From positions 21,315,346-21,379,345 of the forward strand of contig CM068323.1 of the NCBI GenBank assembly GCA_034766995.1: 64,000 nt of DNA, written 5' to 3'. Each line of letters begins with the position of its first letter. Position 1 is the first letter of the stretch. The stretch is from Acanthacorydalis orientalis (lineage: Eukaryota > Arthropoda > Insecta > Megaloptera > Corydalidae). A program made the position numbers and the translations under genes. This document shows, in pieces, positions 44,349-57,309 of this stretch. The notes under the pieces are model-generated. The model saw nothing but the letters and a program-made list of their open reading frames with translations. It was not told the DNA's origin and did no database searches.

Positions 44349-44464
44349 GGGCGGCTGCTTGGAAAAGTGGACGCATACTTCAGCTCGTTTCGACGCTGTA
44401 ACTACCCGCGCGTCTCACCACAAGGCGTCGTTGAAATCATCGAGGAATGTGGACGTTATTCAAG
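44349..44464 (+). CDS. LHFPL6: LHFPL6-like tetraspan protein, internal coding exon A (first extracellular loop)
   Basis: Internal exon of an LHFPL-family four-helix membrane protein of the claudin-like superfamily. Human relatives are small plasma-membrane proteins; LHFPL5, for example, partners the hair-cell transduction channel. The role of member 6 is poorly known. The 116 bp encode 38 codons plus two bases. Key residues seen are a Leu-Gly-Lys near the start, then SSFRRCNYP (residues 12-20 of the exon) and EECGRYS (33-38). These match in order the SFGTFRRCSYP and VEECGRY segments I recall from human LHFPL6, including the two loop cysteines typical of this superfamily. The acceptor AG is at 44347-44348 after a T/G-rich tract. 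An in-frame TAG ends exactly there, so the frame cannot extend upstream without splicing. The donor is AAG|GTAAGC at 44465. The exon starts in phase 0 and ends in phase 2. It is much richer in G+C than its surroundings. Family assignment is firm; the subfamily is likely. Confidence 0.88.
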
Positions 44465-44719
44465 GTAAGCCATAACTATACCATTAATTTACCTTTCTCA
44501 ATACCAAAACGCATTGTTAAGGTTTCATTGCGTACAGCACAGATGAAAAATTGAAGATTTATAAATATTATATATGTAATTATAAATATTTTATACTTGT
44601 AATATGAACAATTCTTTCATTATAAAATTACAAAAATATACTTTACATTCTATAAAACTTTGTATCGATTCATAAACGCAATAGTAACATTAAAAACCCA
44701 AAAATATTTCCCAAAACAA

Positions 44720-44728
<9 letters not shown>

Positions 44729-44759
<31 letters not shown>
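44729..44759. repeat. (TA)n microsatellite
   Basis: About 265 bp after the donor of exon A. Confidence 0.95.
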
Positions 44760-44762
<3 letters not shown>

Positions 44763-46864
44763 ATTATATAGAGATTAATATTAAGGCAATATTATTCTCT
44801 ATTATATTGTATAAGCAATTTATAAAAATATATTCATTTTTTTGAAAATTTGCATAAAATTTAGTACTAGAAAGCACAAATAACAAATCAGAAAAAAATA
44901 TATAAAAACATGTCTACCATAATCAAGTTTATCTAAGTAATTATATTTATTTTTTAATGTGCAATATGCTCGGCAATGAATTTGTTTTCAGTTTGTTGTT
45001 AGTAAACTTGTTTTGATGTCATTGTATATCTAATAATTTAACTGTATACGTGCGTTGCTTTTAATTTCATTGTATAAAAATCTGTTTGAATTGCTGTTTT
45101 TAATGCAAATGTAATTTTCTTGAAAATTATTTTACACAGAAATAGATATAAATTTTGTTTACACTTTCTAATCAGTGAAATTAGAGCAATGACAATATTT
45201 TTAATTTTTTTATATATCTGTTATTTATAAATCTTACATACGAATAAAATTAAAGCTTGAATTATGAATTTTTAAATAAGAAATATTTAATTACTAATAT
45301 TTTCATTAATTAATCATATATTTTCATTAATAACACAGCCATGAAGGATTTATAAATGTTTTTTTTTCTGAATTAATTTCAATTTATACAAAAATTTAAA
45401 AAAAAACTTTAATGGCATGCAAATAACGGTTAAATGAAGAAACTTTTAAGTTATGAAAGAATTATTTTTATAAATATTAAACTCTTTTACTTTTTAATAT
45501 GAAATACTTACTTTATTACAATTTTCTATCCCAATTAAACTAATTACTTTCAATATATTTTCATTTAAATAGATTAAATTAATTAAAATAAAATTTAAAA
45601 GAAGGCAGAAAATAACTATATAACATCATTTACATTGCAGAAAAAACATTCAGTTAAAAATCAGATATCACAATCATGAATAATCAGATCGATGAACCAT
45701 GAGACAAATCACTAACTTACTTAGAGCAAATAATTAATTACTCTTAGTTAGACAGTGAATATTTAATTAAACAATTGTATTAAATTTATTGCTAATGCAA
45801 CTTTAAATTTCAATGACAGAAATATTTATAATTTATATTATAATTTACAACGAACTTAAAAGAAACATTTTTATATATTCTTTTAATTTCTGTGATTACA
45901 CACATCGCTCATATTTCATTTTAACGCAGAACAAAATTTCCATTTTAAACAAATAACTTATTTACACAATTTCGTAAAAATTACATTTTTTTGCGTACAG
46001 TATGTAGAAATTATAAACGGTTTTTTTATCTTTTTTTGATTATATTTTTCTATAAAAACAAAACACCGGAAATCTACAAATCCTATAGCTGATACGAATA
46101 TTGTAATTAAACGGATATTTATTTATGTGAGTTGTAACGTCATCATGTTGTAATTATGTTACTTGAATTATTTCTGTAAAAATTTCAATACAAAAACCGG
46201 TAAATATTGCATATGAAATACGGTGACCCCACTGTTTTCATGGAAATGTCTCTACATTTACGTTGTAAACAACACAAAAAGCACCAATTTCCTATGTATG
46301 ATGTGTGCTAGCATGTGTTGCATTTTTGAGTTCATTTTACACAAAATTGTCAAACATATACAGTATCACTCATATGTACTACAAAATCTAATCCAAAAAC
46401 ATGTTTTGTAGAGCTGATTTGAAAATACGATCAAACATTTTTTGTATTTCATCGATTTACACACTACGTACACATTTATTACAAAGTGCAAATCAATAAA
46501 TATAAATTAAAAATAATATTTTAGTTTTCAAATATCTATATGGACGTACGTTATTTTTAATACTTTTAAATAAAAAAACATCGAATCATTCAAATGTATT
46601 AGATTTATATTAAAAATTTAACTTTATAGTATACCCAACCATTTTTTAATAACCATTCTAGGAATCTCAATATTTTATATTAATTATTTCAAAATTCGAT
46701 GTAATAAATTTTAAATATTAATGAATATTTCAATTTCAATATATCTTTTCATGAACAAGTATATTGTTTTTGTTATATCGAAATAAAAATGCATTTAAAA
46801 AATAAGTACATTATTTTGTTCGTTGTTATTAATTATTTCTAGAATAATATGTCTATACATGTTT

Positions 46865-46886
46865 ATATTATATATATATATATATA
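46865..46886. repeat. (TA)n microsatellite
   Basis: Short tract. Confidence 0.85.
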
Positions 46887-47993
46887 AAATATAAGATAAA
46901 TAATTTAAAATCAACAAACAGTGGTTATATTAATATAACGACAAATAATAAATTGTTCGCAAAAAGGTCAAACTGTTAAAATACCCGTAAACCATTTCTA
47001 TTGGAAACGTTTGGAATAAAATATTGAAATAACACTGATTCCATTTGAGAAGGTATTTTTATGTAGGGAACATTTTAGGGCTGAGCATTTTACAAATTCG
47101 ATTAAACCGTAATGCGATGCCAATTTCAAGTTTGACAACAGGAAATTCTTTTTACTATCAACATCAGAAAAGAACAAATTATATTCTGTAATGCTGCTTC
47201 CGCTTTTGAGTGTTTCTCTCTTTGGAAAATTATACTTTTCGTATTGTTTTTGTTTAAATTTACAACATTGGGTTTCAATAAGTTTTTTTTATACGTGATA
47301 TACTTTTACTGAAGATAAATCCTTGTTCTATATTCATTTCATTTATTTAAACTTCAGATTTTAATTATTAGAAGTTATTTAAATTGTAATGTTTTCGTTT
47401 TTGACAATTTTAGAAACACTTCTTCGTAAATATTTTTTAATTAAACTTAATTATTATCTCAAAACATAGAATAACTGAAACTATTATTATTACAAATAAT
47501 CTTTAATAAATACATTCTTATTCGACATGATTAATGTAAAGTACACTGAAAAAATTGTTAACGCCTTTAATTAAATGTATTATCATCTATTAGAGTAAAA
47601 ATCTTTTCATCGTCGAAAGAAACCCTCTCTCTAATTGCTATCACTTCTGACTACTCTGGACATATTTTATCAATGTCACAGTTGTAGCATTGAGCTTATT
47701 TACCCAAGTTCTTTTTGATCTTTCGTGTTTTATCTTATTTTCTCGCATTCAAAGTTTTTACAACATCTTTTATCTTTCTTTCGCTACAAATCCGGTTCAT
47801 TTCCATTTTAAAAAGATTAATTATGTCAACTTCACTTTTATCTGTAATTTGTTCTAATTATTATGCATTCTCTATGTTTATTTGTTCTTTATAGTCTCTT
47901 TAGTAATCATCAAATATTTTTTATCGAGAAAATATATTTTAAAACTTGACAAAATGGCCATTCAGTTTTAAAACGTTAAAAAATATATTTAAT

Positions 47994-47998
47994 ACATA

Positions 47999-48043
<45 letters not shown>

Positions 48044-48058
48044 TTATATATGTATATT
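47994..48058. repeat. (TA)n microsatellite
   Basis: TTTA interruptions at both ends. Confidence 0.9.
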
Positions 48059-48571
48059 AGTTAAATTCCTCCATATTAAAAAATTAATAATTTTTAAAAA
48101 ATATTCTACCAATATTATAATATTAGTATTGTTGATTATAAAATGTCAATCCAATGTAATTGGAACATAATTCAAATGTTTTCGACGACATCACCCATCT
48201 ATAAATGTTAATACATTACACAAAAACACAAAGAACGAATGACCTGTCGATTAATTTTGCACATCATTTGTCTTAATACGTCATTACGTATGTCATAGCA
48301 CCTAGCAAACCTTTTTAATGGATATGATGTGAAATGACAGGTGAACATGTTGTGTTGTATATGATCGGTACGCATGATTCATTTTAATATTTGTGTTTCA
48401 AATATCCGTCATGGTATCGAACTTTGATTGTCGTTTTTTACATGTGTCTATTCAAGCTAATTAATTGTTCATATGGTGAAACTAGTGTTAGCGACCCTAT
48501 AATAGAATAATTTCAACGCATGAGAGTTATTTAGATTCTGTTTACATTACTTGTAATTTTTAAAAATAAAT

Positions 48572-48593
48572 TATATATATATATATATATATA
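48572..48593. repeat. (TA)n microsatellite
   Basis: Ends eight bases before the paired hairpins. Confidence 0.9.
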
Positions 48594-48601
48594 ATCAATT
48601 T

Positions 48602-48648
48602 ACTGCTGAATACCTTTATCCAGCAGTGGAAGATACCTTTATCTTCCA
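48602..48648. repeat. Two adjacent hairpins sharing an 11-bp direct repeat
   Basis: ACTGCTG (48602-48608) pairs with CAGCAGT (48621-48627). TGGAAGATA (48627-48635) pairs perfectly with TATCTTCCA (48640-48648) around a four-base loop. The word ATACCTTTATC occurs in both (48610-48620 and 48633-48643), 23 bp apart. Confidence 0.8.
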
Positions 48649-49369
48649 TGAGTTTCCATTTTATATGATTAAATGCTTCACTTTTCCACGTAAAATGCAA
48701 AAATACATTTCTAATAAAATCAATATTATTTATCTCTCTTATACTTTACATGTATAATTATAGAATTAACATTTCAACACTACTGAGGTTATTATTTTTA
48801 AAAAATAAACATTTTGTATTGCGTGAATTAATATTAAATATTTGAATTTAATTACATGAAACAGTGAAAACAATTACCATTACCATCGTGGTGGTACCAC
48901 TAATGAATAATTAAAGGCTGTAACAGATTAGTATTGTAAATTTATGTTAATGCTTTATTAATATTTATTTACATGATTAATCAAAATATTGATAGTTCTG
49001 AAACATAAATTCAATTTAAAAAAAGACTCATTTTAACAATAAATTCGTACATAATGAGATGAATGTGTAGACAATATTGTATCCTGATACAATTTATCAA
49101 AATAGTTAGTTTTGAAATTTTAGTTTAGAGATATTTACAAACATTCTGTAAAATATTAATTAGAGTTTGAAATAAGTACATTAAATAGCTTACCGTGAAT
49201 AATTCTGTGTGTTAATAATTAAATAACTATTAACATTTTTATGTTTAAATTTTATACTCTCTGTATATACTCATTACCTCGAAATAAAGTCCTTAAAAGC
49301 ATATATTCTTCCAGGTCGAGTTACATCGAAATGCATCGAATATGTGAATTATACGTTTTTTTTTGTAAA

Positions 49370-49600
49370 AAAATGACAGCTAGTAAGCTCTAAAAGAGAT
49401 CAGTTCTATCTAACTGCTTGATAATCCCATGAAACTAAAGTATCATTGTCTTTTAGTAACAATACAGTTGGGATACATTGATCCAAATACTACGAACCGT
49501 GTCAGAGTATTTATATAACAACTGAACTAGATAGAACTCAATTCCGTGACTCGTTGAACGAGATCAGGAATGAAATTCGTTAACAATACTAAATATACTT
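49370..49600. repeat. Possible short inverted-repeat element
   Basis: GTTCTATCTA (49402-49411) is matched in inverted orientation by TAGATAGAAC near 49529-49538 within a higher-G+C block. The ends are short and not flanked by an obvious target-site duplication, so a small non-autonomous element is only a possibility. Confidence 0.25.
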
Positions 49601-50538
49601 TTTATTCTGACTATTATTTTATATATTTGTAGATCATTTAGTTTTTATATAAATTATTCATTCTAATTTCAAGAAATTAAAAAATCTGAAAAAGATATTT
49701 TGTTCGCTGAATATAGTCAAAAAGAATAGTTGAATTGTAATATTTTTTATGTATTGTGTCATAGAAGTTCAGAGAATTTATTTAAATGAAGAGTAATGAA
49801 AGATAAAAATCAGATCTTGTAACAAAAAATTTATCGAAATGTAACGATTTTCTGTCAACAAATATGTTTTGGAAAATAGAATCAATAATGGTAATCATCA
49901 ATTATGATCAAATTACCCTTTGTATACACATTCGGGGTAAAAAATTCAACAAGGAAAATAAATCAGTGAATTAAATTAGCATATGTCTGAAAAATTATTA
50001 AAGACTGTTTGACTGAAAAGATACGATCTGCACGAGCTCTGATACAGTCATATTTCATTAATGATATTTACAAGCCAAATATATATGAAAGGATAAAGTA
50101 CATATTCGTGCATTCAGACGAAGAAAATAATATAAATATTTGTTTTAGATGACAATCAACTGAATTCTAGGGTACGATTCCATGTGTCGATTAACAGTAT
50201 AGGTGGTCATATAGTAATAAGAATCTTCACTGAAAGAAAATATAACTGATCGATTTTTCGGTAGATAAAATTGCTCTAGAATTAAATAGGAAGTAGATAA
50301 ATTATTTTATGGGAATATTAGTTTTCAGTACAATATTTAATAAAACAATTAATTTATATATAATTTAAGGAGAACCATAATACCAAACTAATTGAAAAAT
50401 AACATGCCGTTCTTTTACATAATGTAAATATTTGAATCGTGAACAATAATCTATTACCAATTTGCAGAAGCAGTTCATCTACTTTACAGTTTAAATCTCG
50501 TCGTTAACGTGAAAATGGTTTCAGCACTGTTTCCTCTT

Positions 50539-50565
50539 CAAATGATCTAAAAAGATGATCATTTG
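50539..50565. repeat. Small inverted repeat (9-bp arms)
   Basis: CAAATGATC at 50539-50547 and GATCATTTG at 50557-50565 are perfect complements with a nine-base loop. Confidence 0.75.
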
Positions 50566-51341
50566 TGGCTAATTTCAACGTATAATGAACGTGCGGTAAC
50601 TGTAAAATTCAGACATTTAATTTTCTACCAAATGATAGTAGGACATCGTAGAAAATGAGCACCATATATATTCTTTTACAACTCGACCTTCTTTGGGTTT
50701 GAATTTTAATTACAAATTGACTGTTTACAACTAACCTTTTTCGTGTAACTAACAAATCACACCCTTTCAACTGAAAACACTAATTAGATGCAAGTATGTG
50801 TATATAGAATTGCACTTGTGTACATATTTTTAAGTTTGTTCTTTTTTTAGAAAAAAAATATTTTTTTTTATATTTTCACGAGGAAACGAGCTTTCGAGAA
50901 TATATAAATGTATACAAAACATAATTCATAAAAATTTATGAAGCAGAATATATAAAATTGTATTTATATATACGTACATTACAATATTTGAAAATATACT
51001 ACATATTAATTTTTATAAAGCTTTTTAAATATTGCTAATGACAAATCTTTTGAATGCAAGCTAATTAAATATATTAAAAATTAAATATGATGCGCCAGAC
51101 GTAATTCAAAATAACTTTTCACTACCATTAAAAAGCTTCAAAAGATCTTAAGCTTCGTTCTGTTTCTCATTTCATCAAAATATATAAATTAATCTAGTTA
51201 AATACTTAACTATTTTAAAACTCACTATTAAATACATATTATACTAATTACAGCGAGTTCTTATAAAATTGAAACGCTTAAATGTACATTTGTTTTACAT
51301 ACATGTAATTTCATTTACTAATATTAACATTATGTATTTAA

Positions 51342-51343
<2 letters not shown>

Positions 51344-51386
<43 letters not shown>
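51344..51386. repeat. (TA)n microsatellite
   Basis: Pure AT. Confidence 0.95.
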
Positions 51387-51387
<1 letters not shown>

Positions 51388-51729
51388 GTACACAAATGCA
51401 TTTAAATAATTAAAATGTACTTTGCAGTGGAAACACAAAAGAGAATTCGAAGAGTTAAACATTAACTAGTACAATGTACACGGAGACAGGTTCTTTTAAC
51501 ACACGGTCAGTTTTCTACTCTCATATCACATGCTTGGTCTTTCGACAATGTTCAAGTTAAAATCTCACCAAATAACAGCGTGTACAAAGAAGTGCCGTAA
51601 CAATAAAACACTCCATTCTACATTCACACCACTGCATTCATACAAGCCACTTCCGTGCGACATTCTTACGAATACTAACAAATTTCTTTTAGAATGTTGG
51701 TTCTGACATCTCTAAAACGCTTAAATCAA

Positions 51730-51750
51730 TACATATACATACATACATAC

Positions 51751-51794
<44 letters not shown>
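51730..51794. repeat. (CATA)n(TA)n compound microsatellite
   Basis: Tetranucleotide ACAT units, then TA. Confidence 0.95.
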
Positions 51795-51797
<3 letters not shown>

Positions 51798-52826
51798 TTT
51801 GAGATGAATAGAAGTATTAATCAAAATTGTAACTTATTTACTTTTGTGTTAATGTTTTAATTGAAATTATATCTTTAATACGTTCATTTTTATTATATAT
51901 TTATGTAAACATCAACTGTTATCAGTATCGGATTTCTATTATTAGCGCCTGTAGGCATTATATGTTTTTGTATCACTTTCCATACAAAATTCCGAAAACC
52001 GATTAATGTATCCCCATTTTGTTTGAGCCTTGGAACAACTGGTCAGATTTCTCTACTCGTTAATTTTACTGTAACTAATCTTTATATTTATTCTTAACAT
52101 TAATACTTTTATTCCACATTTTATTAAATATAATTTAAGCCAATTCCATAAATTCTTTATTTGCAATTTATATTTATAATTTCGAATTAATGTTCTCATA
52201 AGTTTATGAGTAAAATTAATTAATTTTTATTTATATGTTTTCTTAATAAGTGGAAATTCTTATTTTTATTCTATAAACACGTATTATTTTTTAATAACCC
52301 TTACACAGTAATAAATGATACATTTATAAATACATTATTTTTAATAATATATTTAACGCAATAATTTTATCAAATATTCGGTAAAAAATAATTTCATGAA
52401 TGTTACATTGTACTCAAGTTATTTGTTAAAAATTGATAATTTAATTGGAAAAAAATGAAACAATACTTGTTTGTTTAGAAAGACATTAAATATCTCTATC
52501 TATGATTTAAATATCTAGATGAAGCTAATAAGTTATATTGTCGCAGTTGTACATATTTTCTCGTTACAATTTATAGTCTGACATATCGTTGATACAAATA
52601 ATTTTAAATTTAAATTATTTCAATACAAACAACAAACTAACTAAACTGTTGGACAACTACACAACGACAAATATTCTGCCTCTATAAAATGACATTATTT
52701 TCCCATCGTCGAATTATTCAGCGCACACACACACGCATACATATACGAATAGTCAGCGTTGATACGATAATTCAATTACGAAAGCCACTATCTAAACTTT
52801 CTGAATCGAAATATCCACAAAATCAG

Positions 52827-52844
52827 CATGTTTTCGAAAACATG
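52827..52844. repeat. 18-bp perfect palindrome
   Basis: CATGTTTTCGAAAACATG reads the same on both strands with no spacer. It lies about 150 bp before the CpG-rich island at 52980. Confidence 0.85.
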
Positions 52845-52979
52845 TAAACTTCAGAAAACAGTAAATTTACATACACACATATCACGGCCGCTCCACATAA
52901 AACGGAATCAGAAAAAAGAAACATATCACAAATAATCTCACGGATAAACATATCCTCATTTCATACGTTTGAACATAGC

Positions 52980-53230
52980 TTTATGTCGCGTCGTAAAGTT
53001 AGCACACTTTAAGCTCCGAGCGTCCGTGCTTCTTGTCCACGACGATCAGCGAGCTTTTATCCACTCGACGTTGTCGTGTGAAACTAAGTGAACCGAAAAA
53101 CTTATCTGAAACCATTGCGACGTGGTGAACAGAACATGCCTGGTCGGCTGCCTCTCTACTTGCCTTCCTATTATCCTGCCTGCCTGACTACTTGCCAGCT
53201 TACGTCCGTTTAAAAATAGCATACAAATAG
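52980..53230. other. CpG-rich island inside the 13-kb intron
   Basis: Compositionally distinct block with repeated CGACG/TCGT steps in its first half and a C/T-rich TGCC-containing half at 53150-53210 (three TGCC-type steps close together near 53177). No open frame or splice-site pair supports an exon. It could be an intronic regulatory element, an internal promoter or an old insertion. Confidence 0.35.
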
Positions 53231-53900
53231 GCGAAAATTAGAATCGTAATGAACCGTGTTTAAATACGACAGATAAAGAATATAGGGTTAGTGAAGCAGT
53301 TTATTTTACACCTGCGTTTTTATTTTTATTACATTCATCGGACTCGTTTTTATGTTTCTCTCTATGTGTGTGTGTATACACTTTTTAAGTTTTACGTGTT
53401 CTGTTTTATTAAGAACACATACTTTGTACTAGAAATACACATAAATATAAGAGTATTTGTTTAATTAAAAAAATGCTAAAAACGTGAAAAGATCTCTGAT
53501 TCTGTACGGAAACATAATTTTTAAATAATTAACGAAAAACAAAGGATGCGCTTGTTAAAAAAAAGAGAGACAACTCGAAACTCTTATAAATGTCACATTC
53601 TTGTAAGGTCGGTAATTAACTAAGAAAGATAACAAAGAAGTATTTTTGTAGGAAATTGAGAACTCTTTTAATATGAATTTGAAGAAACTTGGGAGAATAA
53701 TGTAAGAACGTAATATTATTTTCATTCTATTTTTTTAAGAAAATGTATGTCGTTAATTTTATTTTAATGAACTATTCTCAGACGTTTTAAAGACATACTG
53801 TTTCATATTATGCTGATAAAAGTTAAATCGGGTAGTTTATATATTATTGTAACCATAGTGTAGAGTAAACTGTATATGTGAATATATATGTAGATTTTTT

Positions 53901-53918
53901 AATATATATATATATATA
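53901..53918. repeat. (TA)n microsatellite, short
   Basis: About nine units. Confidence 0.85.
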
Positions 53919-55019
53919 AACTATTGCTGTTACAATTATCATATAAATAATATAAATATTATAAATAATTCAGTGAATATATTCGTATAGTATTACATTT
54001 CATGCTTACAATAAATACAAAATTTCTATTGTCTCGAAACAGATCTGTAACTTGAAATACCGACTTATAATATTGATAATAATAAAAAAAAATAAGCTGA
54101 ACGAATTGAACGCACAACAAAAAATTAAACATCCAATTCAATTTCATCAAAAATTCATTTGTGTTCATTTTCAATTTCATTTCATAATATGCTTTTTGTT
54201 TACAGTATAAATGCGATTTTCTTTCTATATATAGTCACAAATTGTTCTGTTTTGTAACCATGATAAGAGGGATATGTTCTATCGATCTACTGTAAACGAT
54301 AAATGTTCGTTTATCAGAACATTAATTATTTTCGATTCTTTTTTATTTTCCTAACGTATCAATAAATAAATATATTCAAAAATATCGTATTACAAATACT
54401 TTTAAAATATCTGAATCATTTTTATGAAACATGATTATGTATGCCTTTCTTATTTTTTTAAATAATAATTGAAGATTTTGGATATTAAAAATATTTTTAA
54501 AATCAATTTCATACAAAGTGCAAAAAGAAAATTAACAGTTTTGTTTTTGTTTTGATATTGAAATATTTAAATTATTTTCTACACGAAAATAAAATCTTAT
54601 TTTAAAATTTGATCCGATATTGTTCAAATCACACGAATTCAAGACATTTTTATTATTCACTCGTCAACAAATGCTGACTTCCATACAAATAAAATCATAT
54701 AAGTGCGTCAAATTTAGCAAAGTACTCTTTAGAAAACACGACAAAGCTATACACTTCTAGCGATTGCTGTCGTGAATATTAGACAAATTGACTATAGAAA
54801 GTTGAAAACCGATGCGATATTATAATATACACTTTTATATAACACACACTCAGTAGAGTAAGTCGAAAAATTCAGTACTTGAAAGTGAATAAATCAATAA
54901 TAAATCTAGATATCTTTCTTCTTGTCGATTTTTTAATTTATTTAAAATATACTAGTTATACAGTTTCCCTCGTCTTATCAGTATAACGTATTCAATATTT
55001 TATAAATCACAGATATTTA

Positions 55020-55022
<3 letters not shown>

Positions 55023-55052
<30 letters not shown>
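55023..55052. repeat. (TA)n microsatellite
   Basis: Pure AT. Confidence 0.95.
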
Positions 55053-55056
<4 letters not shown>

Positions 55057-55597
55057 TATACACTTTGAATAAAAATATTAAATTTTTCTTTGACCTCAGT
55101 AAAAATATGTAGATTTTAAATAAACATGATAAAGATCTATATTTCAAAAAATAAATTTAATAAAAATAATATTCATATTTAAAAAAGGAACTAGCTTTTG
55201 AAATAAAATTGGTACAGTCTTTATAAAGAGGAACAAATAGTTCAACTACTTTTTTAAAACAGATTCATTTTATACTTGTTACTGTTTTTACGAATTTAAC
55301 AAATAAATAAATCTGAAAAATAAATCTCTAGCTATATAAATTTTTTGTCAATATGTAATAATTATTGTTGAAGAAGATTATGCTTTACATTTAATAAAAT
55401 TTAAATAAATAAATTATTTTTAATATAATTATTCAATTCACATGAAAATATAATTCAATATTATCAATTGTGTATTGAATTATTCATTATATATTATTTA
55501 TTTTTAATGTTTATTAAATATATATTTCTAATAGATGTAAATTTTATATTCTGATTAATTCTGTTAGAGAATATTTGTCTTAATAAAAACGGTACAA

Positions 55598-55599
<2 letters not shown>

Positions 55600-55650
<51 letters not shown>
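55600..55650. repeat. (TA)n microsatellite
   Basis: Pure TA, about 90 bp before the 55740 island. Confidence 0.95.
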
Positions 55651-55651
<1 letters not shown>

Positions 55652-55739
55652 TTTCTCAGCGTAAATGTCTTAATAATTAAAACATTTCGACATTAGGCAA
55701 TCATATTTTTTGATGAAAATAAGTAGATGTACTGCATTC

Positions 55740-56080
55740 TCATAATTCATCCCCTATGTAGACATCATGCGGATGGGTAGCGTATTAAAGCATTATAGAG
55801 TTGTCGTTTTCAGGCGTGTCAATGTATCGACCACGTCTCTTCGATTTTCTTTTTCTAACATCGCACGACGTACTTCTGATCTCCGGCTTGAAGCATTGAT
55901 CACGATTTTCACCGTAACGGGGGGGAAGTAGATTGGATTCAGTCCAAGTCCGAGCATGAATATCAATCGTTTGCCATTGTGTTCAGAGACCCGTGGATTT
56001 AATGAGGGTGCCGGATATTTTGATGATGATAATAATACCCCAGCCGACGCTTTGTGCGTGCAGCAAATGTTATCGTGTGA
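55740..56080. other. CpG-rich island with an unrecognised - strand open frame
   Basis: About 340 bp of higher G+C with many CpG steps and a run of seven G (55919-55925), ending against a long (TA)n tract. The - strand is open from the TA tract to a stop at 55793-55795 (130 codons formally, about 95 of them outside the repeat). The translated C-terminal part is charged (contains MLEKENRRDVVDTLTRLK). I do not recognise it. The only start codon lies in the repeat, so as a gene it is weak; an old mobile-element fragment is as likely. Confidence 0.3.
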
Positions 56081-56081
56081 A

Positions 56082-56128
56082 ATTTTATATATTATATAAT
56101 ATAATATATATATATATATATATATATG

Positions 56129-56183
<55 letters not shown>
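56082..56183. repeat. (TA)n microsatellite, long, with TGCATACA break
   Basis: Two TA blocks with TATAATATAATA at the start; borders the 55740 island on its other side. Confidence 0.95.
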
Positions 56184-56185
<2 letters not shown>

Positions 56186-57252
56186 GGATGTTTATACCTA
56201 TATTTGTATATTATTTAAGAAAATTGAAAAGTTATTAGAATCGTGATTGTTATACGAAACGACGATTTTTTTTATTTATTTATTGAAAACGAAACGTGAT
56301 TATTATTTTAATTTAAATTTTAATATATAATAAATTATTTTCATGGTATTAGTACAAATAATACATTAATAAAAAAAATACTTATAGTATTTTTTTATTT
56401 AAAAAATATAATATTTAATAATAAAAGTTCAGTGTATAAGAACCATTAAAACACACTTTGAATATATAGAATTGCTGAAAATATCTTGAATTTCAAAAAA
56501 AATTTTATTCAAACAAAGACGTTTACAATTTCAACGTAGATAAAATTCGTAGAGAACTGAATACATCATACATATTTGTAAGGTAAAATACCAGCAATCT
56601 CCTGTTTTATTATACAAATGTGATGTTATCTTTTGAATCTCTTCAATAATCATTTCTGAGAAGTTGAATATTTATAGATCAATCTTATAACATATCTATT
56701 ACATATTTATAAAAAAGTTTTTATAAATATAAGAGGATATCATATTAAAATCAAAACAGATAAAAAAGTTGTTTGTAATGAATTCTGAACTAAAACATCA
56801 AAGATTAATAACATACAATTCCACGTTTAAATATTATAATTTAGTTATATACTTCGGTTTAAATTTATTTGGTATTTGGTATACTATTTTTTATAAAAAA
56901 ATGTTTAGATTAATATTTTTTATAAAAGTAATTATTTAAATTTAATTCCAACTTTTCTTTGTATAAGAATAATATTCCATTTTTATATAAATCAAATTAC
57001 ATGAATACACAACATGTATAGTTTATTTAAAATTAAATATATTAGTATTATTAATATCTATAAAATACCGAGTATATTTTCCAAATTTAATTCTTTTTTT
57101 AATTTCTGTTTCAAAGGACGTTTATAAATGAAAGTTTAGATAAAAACCTTTGTAACTTAAATCTCTTTTTTTCCATATTATACATAATACTGTGACAAAT
57201 GAATACTTATATTTCGATAGAGTCATATATAAAGTCTATGTTTAACTTTCTG

Positions 57253-57254
<2 letters not shown>

Positions 57255-57309
<55 letters not shown>
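57255..57309. repeat. (TA)n microsatellite
   Basis: Ends about 235 bp before exon B. Confidence 0.95.

Noticed and set aside
55793..56238. Long open frames on both strands translating to Tyr-Ile runs (also at 13098-13332, 22540-22804, 27513-27704, 40214-40405 and elsewhere)
   Set aside because: They are translations of (TA)n tracts; the non-repeat parts have no family signature and no splice or start support.
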